Shown here piece by piece: positions 35,226-42,728 of a stretch of 64,000 nt of DNA. A program made the translations under genes and the position numbers. Location of the stretch: positions 124,001 through 188,000 of the forward strand of contig NZ_JBHSCW010000010.1 in the NCBI RefSeq assembly GCF_042651425.1, given 5' to 3'. The stretch's first letter is position 1, and the number at the start of each line of letters is the position of its first letter. A model generated the notes under the pieces. The model worked only from the letters and a program-made list of their open reading frames with translations, searched no databases and was not told the origin of the DNA. The DNA is from Fodinicurvata halophila. GTDB lineage: Bacteria; Pseudomonadota; Alphaproteobacteria; Kiloniellales; DSM-21159.

Positions 35226-35320
35226 CCCCACCCGCGTCCAAATCCTCATCAGGCGCCTCGCAACGTATTGATATCATGTAAAATATTTTAAGTTAGCCTC
35301 TCAAGTTATCTGAAAATGAA

Positions 35321-36004
35321 TTAACCCTCGTCATCCATTTCCCTAATAAGTTTTTTATATTCCTTCATAGTCAAAGGCTCAGCGTCTTCTATTCCTTCAA
35401 AAGAATTAAGTAGTTGGGAAACATTTTTATTACGAGAATTACTAATTATATCTGCAATAAACTTGGAAGTTGCTTGCTCTGTACTATCCAATATAGTAGT
35501 ATTTAGATTATCAATACTTGTCATAGTAGCTTGATATTCAAAACTAATGGAATTCACCCCCACATTAAATTCTTCTTGTTTTCCAAGCTCAGTATAAACA
35601 CGCGATATACTCCTGACATTCATGGTCCCAACGCAAGTTCCTCTTTCCGTTCTCCATCCTACCGTATTTATAAGAAACTTGGGGGTAAATAGACTAGTAC
35701 TTGCGAGTGGTTCCTGGTAGACGCGGATATCGCTTTGCTCAAATGCCAGACGTGCTTTCTGGCGAACGGTTTCCACGTTCGTCCAACACCCACCTTCAAC
35801 GTCATCAACTACTTCCAGATGTACGTTCTGAATCAAGCCCAACGATTCTTCCAAGGATATATAAGTTGGATATGTGGACTCTGATTCTTGGCCTAATGCC
35901 TCTCTGGCATTCAATATAAGAGCCGTTGAGAGCACCGCCGTCATCATAGCGAGTAAGAAATAGACAGCATTTGCTGTACATCTATTTGGAGTTCTAAGCC
36001 CCAT
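35321..36004 (-). CDS. Low-GC exported hypothetical protein
   Basis: 227 residues from ATG 36004 (GGCAGGG upstream). It has an N-terminal membrane or signal segment (VYFLLAMMTAVLSTALIL), then a soluble, mostly polar domain with two cysteines (GGCWTN, GTCVGT). The C-terminus is acidic. I do not recognise it. GC and codon use are well below the neighbourhood and it lies between two decayed transposases, so it was probably imported. Confidence 0.6.
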   Translation of the reverse strand: MGLRTPNRCTANAVYFLLAMMTAVLSTALILNAREALGQESESTYPTYISLEESLGLIQNVHLEVVDDVEGGCWTNVETVRQKARLAFEQSDIRVYQEPLASTSLFTPKFLINTVGWRTERGTCVGTMNVRSISRVYTELGKQEEFNVGVNSISFEYQATMTSIDNLNTTILDSTEQATSKFIADIISNSRNKNVSQLLNSFEGIEDAEPLTMKEYKKLIREMDDEG

Positions 36005-36235
36005 AAACCCTGCCTCACATACTCCCAAGTACGTTAGTTTAGTGGTTAGGAGTTTATACCAAAGCCTAACTCAAATTTGAGCTTTCAAGGAAACGATTTT
36101 TCCCAAACCGTCGATGGGATGATTGGCACCGCAATCACTCTGCACCCTCGCTTACCATTGGCTTGACACATACTGACGTGACCCCCCATTACCATTCAGA
36201 AATCAAAGGTAATTTCTCAGACATGAGGGTTGCGC

Positions 36236-36748
36236 ATGGGAGGGGGGCAAAACGACCTGAACTTGCTCGTTCGATGCATAAGTTTCACGGTATCGAGCGG
36301 ACATCGGGCAGAACAAGAAGCCATTGACACTCTTGAGCACTCTGGCTCTTCGAGTGCAGTCAACATACTCAGGATGGTACGGATCCAAAGAGAGATTATC
36401 GCAGTTGGTGCTTTTTCTATGTATGAATCCCTACTTCAATCCGAGCTTGAGTGGTCAAGGCCATTTGATGAATTACGGGATCGTTTGGAAGAACAAGAGC
36501 ACCATGACCTCTCCAGTCGTTTCGAAGATTACAGGTTAGCTATCAATGTTTTGAAACATGGGACCGGGTTAAGTCACACACGCCTACTAGAAAGACGGGA
36601 AGAACTTGAATTTGCGATCAAAGAACCATCCACGTTCTTTTACGAAGGTGACATAACGGAAGGACAATCACTCATTGATGTAGACGAGAAATTCGTGCAG
36701 AGATGTGCGGAATTAATTAAAGAAACGCGAAATAAAATAGATAAATAA
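36236..36748 (+). CDS. Low-GC hypothetical helical protein
   Basis: 170 residues from ATG 36236 with GAGGG 6 nt before. It is predicted mostly helical and charged; MYESLLQSELEWSRPFDEL and INVLKHGTG are notable segments. The pattern of a conserved 'N-x-x-K-H-G' near the middle recalls small HEPN-like/Abi accessory proteins, but I cannot assign it. Its AT-rich 3' flank and IS neighbours indicate transfer. Confidence 0.55.
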   Translation: MGGGQNDLNLLVRCISFTVSSGHRAEQEAIDTLEHSGSSSAVNILRMVRIQREIIAVGAFSMYESLLQSELEWSRPFDELRDRLEEQEHHDLSSRFEDYRLAINVLKHGTGLSHTRLLERREELEFAIKEPSTFFYEGDITEGQSLIDVDEKFVQRCAELIKETRNKIDK

Positions 36749-36890
36749 CGAAATATAAATATATAATTTATAGATATATACATAAATATATAAATGACAT
36801 ATCATTTAGAGCATGGTTTAATGAATCAGATTTAAGCATCCATTCTCCCATTTCCGCGCACTATTAAGATTCTATTTGAGAATATAATCA
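36749..36890. other. AT-rich spacer
   Basis: Very AT-rich with short TATA repeats. No gene is seen. Confidence 0.4.
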
Positions 36891-36894
36891 ATAA

Positions 36895-37365
36895 CTGATT
36901 CTGCGTAGAAGCATGCTTCCTATGGCGACAAGCGTCATGGCCTAGGAGACGTCGATGCGATATTCGTAATCGCGCACCAGTCGGCTCCAACGCATCAGCC
37001 AGCTGAAGATGTACTCGACGACCCATTGCCGCGGCAGCGCCTAGAATCCAAAATCCTGGTCGATTCACACACCACCTCGATGACGAAGTCGTGGAAGGCG
37101 ACCTTATCCGTGAGCTGGGTCCGATCATAGGCGCCATCGGAAAAGAGATGCTTGAGCCAGGGTTAGCGCTTGCGAATGGCGTACAGGATCATTTGCGCTC
37201 CGGCGCTGTCCGAGATATCCACCGGGATGAAGTTGATCATCAGCAGACGCATATCGGTATCCACCGCAACATGATGCTTGCGCTACACGGTCTTCTTGTC
37301 GCTATCGAAGCCCCGTTCCGCTCCCGGCGCGGGGCCTTCACCGGCTGGCTGTCCAGAAGTGAGCC
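36895..37365 (-). pseudogene. Decayed IS5-type transposase remnant
   Basis: Minus-strand translation shows LDSQPVKAPRRERNG, FDSDKKTV, then KHHVAVDTDMRLLMINF and WLKHLFSDGAYDRTQL, and after a frame change WVVEYIFSWLMRWSRLVRD. Stop codons interrupt it after KKTV and after IRKR. The start is missing. It is a second, different dead IS copy that closes the accessory island. Confidence 0.8.
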
Positions 37366-37796
37366 TAGCTTAATAGATAGGGGTACGGTCCCCTAACGCT
37401 TTGTCCAAGCAGCACTGGGCCAGAAATAAGGGAGCCCCATGTCTTGCTTACCCGTTTTCAACGGGCGTCCTTGATTGCAAGGGATCGGCAATCTCCATAA
37501 GATTTTGAACAGGATTTTAAGAAAGAACATCGAGCTCTTACTTGCGAGAGGCTGCATGATAGGCTCGGTTGGTGGCAAAGACCGGTTGAAATAAGAAAGT
37601 TTTATCAGCCATTTAATTGAGCAGGCATCTGTTTGAAAGAGTAAGGTCTTCTTGAATAGAGGCCGCTATTTCGTGGATTGAAAAGTGAACGGTCTAAAAA
37701 AGCCAAGAAGGCTTCAGAAAGAAGTCTAGAAAGGTAAGGTCGGGCCTGCGCCAGGCGGATCGCTTCAGCCCGGCCGGGTGAAAGCCATCAATCCCC
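37366..37796. other. Intergenic region between island and GTA cluster
   Basis: No gene, repeat or regulatory site was recognised until the promoter at 37797. Confidence 0.4.
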
Positions 37797-37826
37797 TTGA
37801 CACCCGGGGCTTGTTCCGGTTATGTT
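37797..37826 (+). promoter_or_regulatory. Candidate promoter of the GTA cluster
   Basis: TTGACA (37797-37802, perfect -35), an 18-nt spacer and TATGTT (37821-37826). The predicted transcript starts near 37833, about 65 nt before the first GTA gene, and immediately meets the terminator at 37853. Confidence 0.55.
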
Positions 37827-37852
37827 CACCTATCATCGAAAAGTTTGAGCGG

Positions 37853-37883
37853 AACCCGCGGCCCCTGGGGCGGCGGGTTTTTT
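37853..37883 (+). terminator. Leader terminator before the GTA small terminase gene
   Basis: AACCCGC pairs perfectly with GCGGGTT around an inner GCC/GGC stem, followed by six T residues. It lies between the promoter and the first ATG, so most transcripts should stop after about 50 nt unless termination is overridden. Confidence 0.8.
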
Positions 37884-37898
37884 CGTGGGGAAAGGCCG

Positions 37899-38456
37899 AT
37901 GGGTGCGGACGGGGAGGATCAGGGCGGAGACGCTGGTGGAGCGGCCAACGCCACCGCTGAAGACTGGCGCGACTTTCTCTGTCGCCGCTTGGCGGCGGGG
38001 GAGGTGCTGGGGCAGCTCTGCGGGCGGCGCGGCATTCCCGAGCGCGCAGCGGTGCTGGCGGCGCTGGCGGGCGAGCCGGGGCTGGCGCGGCGCTTCGCGC
38101 TGGCCCTGCAGCTGCAGCGGCAGCAGTGGGCCGAGGAGATCCTGGAGATTGCGGACGGCAGTGAACCGGCGGACCCGGAGGGCGACGGGCGCCTGGCGCT
38201 GAGCCATGCCCGCCTGCGCATGGAGGCGCGGCGCTGGGTGCAGGAGATGACGCGCCGGGCGGCGGCGCTGCCTGCGGAGGGTTTCGCGTCGGACGGTTCT
38301 GGAAAGAAGGGCATTGCGGACGACAGTGCGGATGCGGGCGCCGAGCGGGCGGAGGCCCTGCTGGCCGCGGCCCAGCTGGACCGGTCCGAGCGCGCCTTCC
38401 TGCGCCGCCTGCTGAACAAACGGCTGGCCCGGAAAGACCGGCGCCCCACAAGATAA
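37899..38456 (+). CDS. GTA/phage terminase small subunit-like protein
   Basis: 185 residues. The region QWAEEILEIADGSEP followed by LSHARLRMEARRWVQEM is typical of Sf6-type small terminases, which bind DNA and start packaging. The N-terminal part has a helix-turn-helix-like CGRRGIPERAAVLAALAGEP. AAAGG precedes ATG 37899. In RcGTA the small terminase precedes the large one; here nirK, on the other strand, lies between. Confidence 0.8.
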   Translation: MGADGEDQGGDAGGAANATAEDWRDFLCRRLAAGEVLGQLCGRRGIPERAAVLAALAGEPGLARRFALALQLQRQQWAEEILEIADGSEPADPEGDGRLALSHARLRMEARRWVQEMTRRAAALPAEGFASDGSGKKGIADDSADAGAERAEALLAAAQLDRSERAFLRRLLNKRLARKDRRPTR

Positions 38457-38457
38457 C

Positions 38458-38492
38458 GACGCCCCAGAGGTTAGTTTCTCCGGGGCGCCGCT
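38458..38492. terminator. Stem-loop between terS and nirK
   Basis: GCCCC-a-GAG pairs with CTC-c-GGGGC around an 8-nt loop. There is no T-run on either strand, so termination would be weak or Rho-assisted. It lies where two convergent transcripts meet. Confidence 0.45.
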
Positions 38493-38533
38493 GTTTCAGA
38501 CTTTGACGTGATCGCCCTTTGGGCGCCGCCAAG

Positions 38534-39709
38534 TCAGGCCGTGTCTTCCTCTTCCATCGGGTTGAAGATCTCGTGGTTCTCCTCGCCCTCGACGATGAGG
38601 TGGCCGGCCAGGCCGCGTTCGGCGCGCGACAGGGCGTGGTCCACCAGCACGTAGGTGCCCGGCACCTGGGTGGTGAACTCGGTCATGATGGCGCCGCCCG
38701 CCGGCACCATGGCCGTCTGCACGTTCTCCAGCGGCGGGCTGGTCAGCGAGCCATAGGGATGGACGCGGTCGAAGATCTCGCCGATCACGTGGAAGGCCGC
38801 GGAATAGTTGGGCCCGCCGGAGCCGTAGAAGATGCGCACGCTCTCGCCCACCTGGGCCTTCAGGGGATAGTGGTCGGTCAGTGCGCCCACGTGGCCGTTC
38901 ATCACGAAGAACTCGGGCCGCTCGTTCAGCAGCTTCTCGTAGCTCTCGGTCAACAGGCCCGAGGTGCCGAAGGCCTCCTCGGTATAGATCTCGCCCTGCA
39001 TGACGTAGAACTCGCGATCCACGGGGGGCAGGCCCTCCTCGGGCTCGACCAGGATCATGCCGTACATGCCGTTGGCGATGTGCAGCGCCACCGGCGGCAC
39101 GGCGCAGTGATAGACGTAGATGCCGGGATTGAGCGCCTTGAAGGTAACCTTCTTGGTCTCGCCCGGCGCCGCCGTGGTGGCCTCGGCGCCGCCGCCGGGG
39201 CCGGTGGCGGCGTGGAAGTCCACGTTGTGCATCATCCAGCTGTCATCGGCGTTCTTCATGGTGACTTCCACCGTGTCGCCGACGCGCACCCGGATCATGG
39301 GGCCGGGCACCGTGCCGTTGAAGGTCCAGAAGCGGAAGGTGCTGTTGTTCGACAGATGGGCTTCCAGCTCGATGGTCTCCAGCTCCACCTGGACGGTGGC
39401 CGGTTCGCTGCGCTCGATGGGCGCGGGCACGTTCACCGGGTTCTCGGCGATGTCCGCCATCTCGGGGTGCGCGGGGTTCACCGAGTAGAGGCGGTTGCTC
39501 ATGGTGCCGCTATGGTCGTGCTCGGCCAACTGGACCTCGCCCTGTTTCTGGGCGAGGGCCGGCGAGGCGCCGAGCAGGCTGCCCAGGCCCAGGCCGGCGC
39601 CTCCGGCAAGCACCCCGCGGCGGCTGACACCGGGGCCGGTGCTGCGCTGTCCTGTCTGTTCGGGGGTGTGGGCAGGGGCGTCGACGTTCTGGTCGTCCTG
39701 TTCTGACAT
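38534..39709 (-). CDS. nirK: Copper nitrite reductase NirK
   Basis: 391 residues. It reduces nitrite to nitric oxide in the periplasm. A twin-arginine leader (SRRGVLAGGAGLGLGS to ALAQ) starts it. Both cupredoxin domains and the copper ligands are visible: MMHNVDFH (type 1 and type 2 His, catalytic Asp), YHCAVPPVALHIANGMYG (type 2 His, type 1 Cys, His and Met), and NGHVGAL and AFHVIGEIF in domain 2. GAGGAGG precedes the ATG. No nor, nos or regulator gene is near, and it sits inverted inside the GTA cluster. Confidence 0.95.
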   Translation of the reverse strand: MSEQDDQNVDAPAHTPEQTGQRSTGPGVSRRGVLAGGAGLGLGSLLGASPALAQKQGEVQLAEHDHSGTMSNRLYSVNPAHPEMADIAENPVNVPAPIERSEPATVQVELETIELEAHLSNNSTFRFWTFNGTVPGPMIRVRVGDTVEVTMKNADDSWMMHNVDFHAATGPGGGAEATTAAPGETKKVTFKALNPGIYVYHCAVPPVALHIANGMYGMILVEPEEGLPPVDREFYVMQGEIYTEEAFGTSGLLTESYEKLLNERPEFFVMNGHVGALTDHYPLKAQVGESVRIFYGSGGPNYSAAFHVIGEIFDRVHPYGSLTSPPLENVQTAMVPAGGAIMTEFTTQVPGTYVLVDHALSRAERGLAGHLIVEGEENHEIFNPMEEEDTA

Positions 39710-39916
39710 GGTGCCTCCTCAGGTTCCGAGGTTTTGAGGTCCCGGCCGCGCGGCAGCGGCCAGGCGCCGGACCTTCTCGGGCAGGCAACGAACCGGGCGG
39801 ATCGCATGGGACGCCTGCCCGTCTTGAGAGTTCCGGCGAAGGTCTATCCAGCCACAGGTTGGGGTTAAGATGCATCCTGTAAACCTTTTTTCGTGTGCTG
39901 CGGCGACCATCGCGGC

Positions 39917-41479
39917 ATGAGCGCAGCGCGCAACGGAGGCAGAGGACATGGCACCGCGTGCGCTGCAGGAGCGACCTTGGCGGCACGAGAGCTTCGGAAG
40001 GGAAAGCTGCCGCGCGGCCTGGATGATCCGGCCCTGCTGGACGACCCTGGAACCGGCCTGGCGGCGCTGGACCGGCTGGAGGCGGCGGGCTCGCTGTCGG
40101 CCTTCATCGAGCTGGCCTGGCCGGTGCTGGAGCCGGGGCGGCGCTATCGCGGCAACTGGCACATCGACGCGCTCTGCCGCCACCTGGAGGCGGTCAGCCG
40201 GGGCGAGATCACGCGCCTGCTGATCAACGTGCCGCCGGGCACCATGAAGTCCCTGACGGTCAGCGTCTTCTGGCCGGCCTGGGAATGGGGGCCCCTGGGC
40301 CGGCCCTGGCTGCGCGGCGTGCTGGCCAGCTATTCCCAGCGGCTGTCGATCCGCGACAACCTGCGCTGCCGCCGGCTGGTGGGCTCGGACTGGTACCGGG
40401 CGCGCTGGGGCGGCGGCGTGCAGCTGTCGCGCGAGCAGAACGCCAAGGCCCGGTTCGAGACGCGGGCCGGCGGCTTCCGCCTGGCAACTTCGGTGGGCGG
40501 GCTGGCCACCGGCGAGCGCGGCGACCGCTTCGTGATCGACGATCCGCACAACGTGCAGCAGACGGACTCGGACCGGGTGCGCGAGGCCACGCTGCGCTGG
40601 TTCCTGGAAACGGTGCCCACGCGCCTGAACGATCCGGCGCGCTCGGCCCTGGTGGTGGTGATGCAGCGGGTGCACGAGCGCGATGTCAGCGGCCTGATCC
40701 TGGCCCGGGCGATGGACTACGAGCACCTGATGCTGCCCATGGAGTTCGAGCCCGACCGGCGCTGCGTCACCCGCCTGGGGCCGGCCGATCCGCGCCGACG
40801 GGCGGGCGAGCTGCTGTGGCCGGAACAGTTCCCGGCACGCGAGGTCGCACGCTTGAAGGACACGCTGGGCAGCTACGCCGCCGCCGGCCAGCTGCAGCAG
40901 CGGCCGGCCCCGCGGGAAGGCGGGCTGTTCCGCCGGGACTGGTTCGCGATCGCGGGCGCCCTGCCGGCCGACTGCACGTCGGTGCGCGGCTGGGACCTGG
41001 CGGCCACGCGGGCCGGCGCCGGGGCCGGGGCCGACCCGGACTGGACCGTGGGCGTGAAGCTGAGCCGCTCGGCCGAGGGGATCTTCTACATCGAGGATAT
41101 CGTCCGCCTGCGCGGCAGCGGCCTGGAGGTCGAGCGCGCCATCCTGACCTGTGCGCAACAGGACGGGCCCGGCTGCCTGGTGGCCCTGCCCCAGGACCCG
41201 GGGCAGGCGGGCAAGGCCCAGGCGGCCTGGCTGGTGCGCCGGTTGGCCGGCTATCGCGTGAAGGCCAGCCCGGAAAGCGGCGACAAGGTCACGCGCGCCG
41301 CCCCGGTGGCCGCCCAGGCCGAGGCCGGGAACCTGCGCCTGATCCGCGGCGCCTGGAACGATGCATTTCTGGAGGAGGCGAGCTTGTTTCCCAACGGCGC
41401 CCACAAGGACCAGATCGACGCGCTGAGCCGCGCCTTCGCCGAGCTGACCGCCGCCCGCCCGCCGCAGGTGTTTACATGA
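39917..41479 (+). CDS. GTA/phage terminase large subunit
   Basis: 520 residues; the packaging motor and nuclease. The ATPase has Walker A NVPPGTMKS (residues 104-112) and Walker B FVIDDP (D208-D209). The RNase-H-like nuclease shows GWDLAATRAG and DQIDALSRAF. ATG 39917 is used; the ribosome site is weak and a later start is possible. The gap to nirK (divergent) may contain a second promoter, none is clear. The portal gene follows by 13 nt. Confidence 0.92.
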   Translation: MSAARNGGRGHGTACAAGATLAARELRKGKLPRGLDDPALLDDPGTGLAALDRLEAAGSLSAFIELAWPVLEPGRRYRGNWHIDALCRHLEAVSRGEITRLLINVPPGTMKSLTVSVFWPAWEWGPLGRPWLRGVLASYSQRLSIRDNLRCRRLVGSDWYRARWGGGVQLSREQNAKARFETRAGGFRLATSVGGLATGERGDRFVIDDPHNVQQTDSDRVREATLRWFLETVPTRLNDPARSALVVVMQRVHERDVSGLILARAMDYEHLMLPMEFEPDRRCVTRLGPADPRRRAGELLWPEQFPAREVARLKDTLGSYAAAGQLQQRPAPREGGLFRRDWFAIAGALPADCTSVRGWDLAATRAGAGAGADPDWTVGVKLSRSAEGIFYIEDIVRLRGSGLEVERAILTCAQQDGPGCLVALPQDPGQAGKAQAAWLVRRLAGYRVKASPESGDKVTRAAPVAAQAEAGNLRLIRGAWNDAFLEEASLFPNGAHKDQIDALSRAFAELTAARPPQVFT

Positions 41480-41492
41480 GTGGGAGGGCGTG

Positions 41493-42716
41493 ATGCTGCA
41501 TTGGCTGACGAAACGGCGGGCGGCGCCGGTGGCGGGGCCGCGGGGCAATGGCGGTGGCTTCACCGGCCTGCTGCGCCAGGGGCCGGAGCTGGAGCTGCGG
41601 CCCATCCGCGGGCGGCGGCAGGCGCTGGAGGCCTATGCCGGCTGGGTCGCTGCGGCGGCCGGGGCGCTGGCCCAGGACGTGCGGGCCGCGCCCTGGGACC
41701 TCTGGCAAAGAAGTGGCCGCAAACGGCACTGGCGGCGGCTGGACGAGACGGAGATTCCGCCCCTGCTGCGCCGGCCCAATGCACTACAGACCTGGGGCGA
41801 CCTGCTGGAGCTGACGCAGCTGCACCTGGACCTGACGGGCGAGGCCTTCTGGCACCTGGTGACGGAACAGGACGGGCGTGGCCGCGCGCGGGTCACGGGG
41901 CTGCAGATCCTCTATCCGCAGTGGATCGAGGGGCCGGTGCTGGACCGCGCCGGTCTGGAGCTGGCGGGCTGGCGCCTGCAGGTGCCGGGTCGGGCGCCGC
42001 AGACCCTGCCGGCGCGCGACGTGATCTTCCTGCGCTATCCCCATCCGGCGGAGCCGCTGCGCGGCGCCTCGCCGGTGGAGGCGCTGGCCCTGTCGCACGA
42101 GCTGGACCAGCAGGCCCGGGCCTATGCCGGGGCGCTGCTGCGCAACCGGGCGACGCCGGAGCTGGTGATCACCAGCGCCGAGGAACTGACCAGCGAACAG
42201 GCCGACCTGATTCGCGAGCGCTGGCTGGACCGCTATCGCGACCCGGCGAGCGGGCCTGCGGTGCTGGGCCGCGGCGGGCAGGTGCAGCAGCTGGGCGGCC
42301 AGCTGAAGGACCTGGCCTTCCTGGAGCTGGCGCAACTGAGCCGCGACCAGGTCTTCGCCATCTACAAGCTGCCGGCCAGCAAGGTCGGCCTGACCACCGA
42401 TGCCAACCGCGCCAACGCCGAGGCGGCGGACGCGACCTACAAGGAGAACGCCGTGCTGCCGCGCCTGCGTCGCATCGAGGAGGCGGTCAACCACGCCCTG
42501 CTGCCGCGGCTGGCGGAGGAGGCGGGGCCTCAGGGTAACGGCGCGGGGCGGCTGTGGTTCGAATTCGAGAGCCCGCTGCGCGAGGACCGCGAACACCTGC
42601 TGCGCCGGGCCGGGGAGCTGCTGGCCAACGGGGCCATCACCCTGGACCGCTATCGCGAGCTGCTGGGCGAGGACCCGGCGGGGGCGCGTGGCGAGGCCGA
42701 GGTTTCCGAGAGCTGA
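41493..42716 (+). CDS. GTA/phage portal protein (HK97 type)
   Basis: 407 residues. It forms the ring through which DNA enters the head. Family landmarks are FWHLVTEQDG, DVIFLRYPHP, GASPVEAL and VFAIYKLPASKVGL. GGGAGGG precedes GTG 41490/ATG 41493. It lies between terminase and the protease-capsid gene. Confidence 0.92.
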   Translation: MLHWLTKRRAAPVAGPRGNGGGFTGLLRQGPELELRPIRGRRQALEAYAGWVAAAAGALAQDVRAAPWDLWQRSGRKRHWRRLDETEIPPLLRRPNALQTWGDLLELTQLHLDLTGEAFWHLVTEQDGRGRARVTGLQILYPQWIEGPVLDRAGLELAGWRLQVPGRAPQTLPARDVIFLRYPHPAEPLRGASPVEALALSHELDQQARAYAGALLRNRATPELVITSAEELTSEQADLIRERWLDRYRDPASGPAVLGRGGQVQQLGGQLKDLAFLELAQLSRDQVFAIYKLPASKVGLTTDANRANAEAADATYKENAVLPRLRRIEEAVNHALLPRLAEEAGPQGNGAGRLWFEFESPLREDREHLLRRAGELLANGAITLDRYRELLGEDPAGARGEAEVSES

Positions 42717-42728
42717 AGGGGAGGATGC

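Noticed and set aside
36749..36830. AT-rich TATA repeats as a possible replication origin
   Set aside because: No DnaA boxes, iterons or replication gene nearby.
39719..41605. A 628-codon open frame on the minus strand opposite the large terminase
   Set aside because: It is a GC-driven shadow: arginine/glutamine/proline-rich, without a ribosome site, and the plus strand holds clear terminase motifs. Similar long shadows lie opposite the ClC, fumarase, gp13 and gp15 genes.
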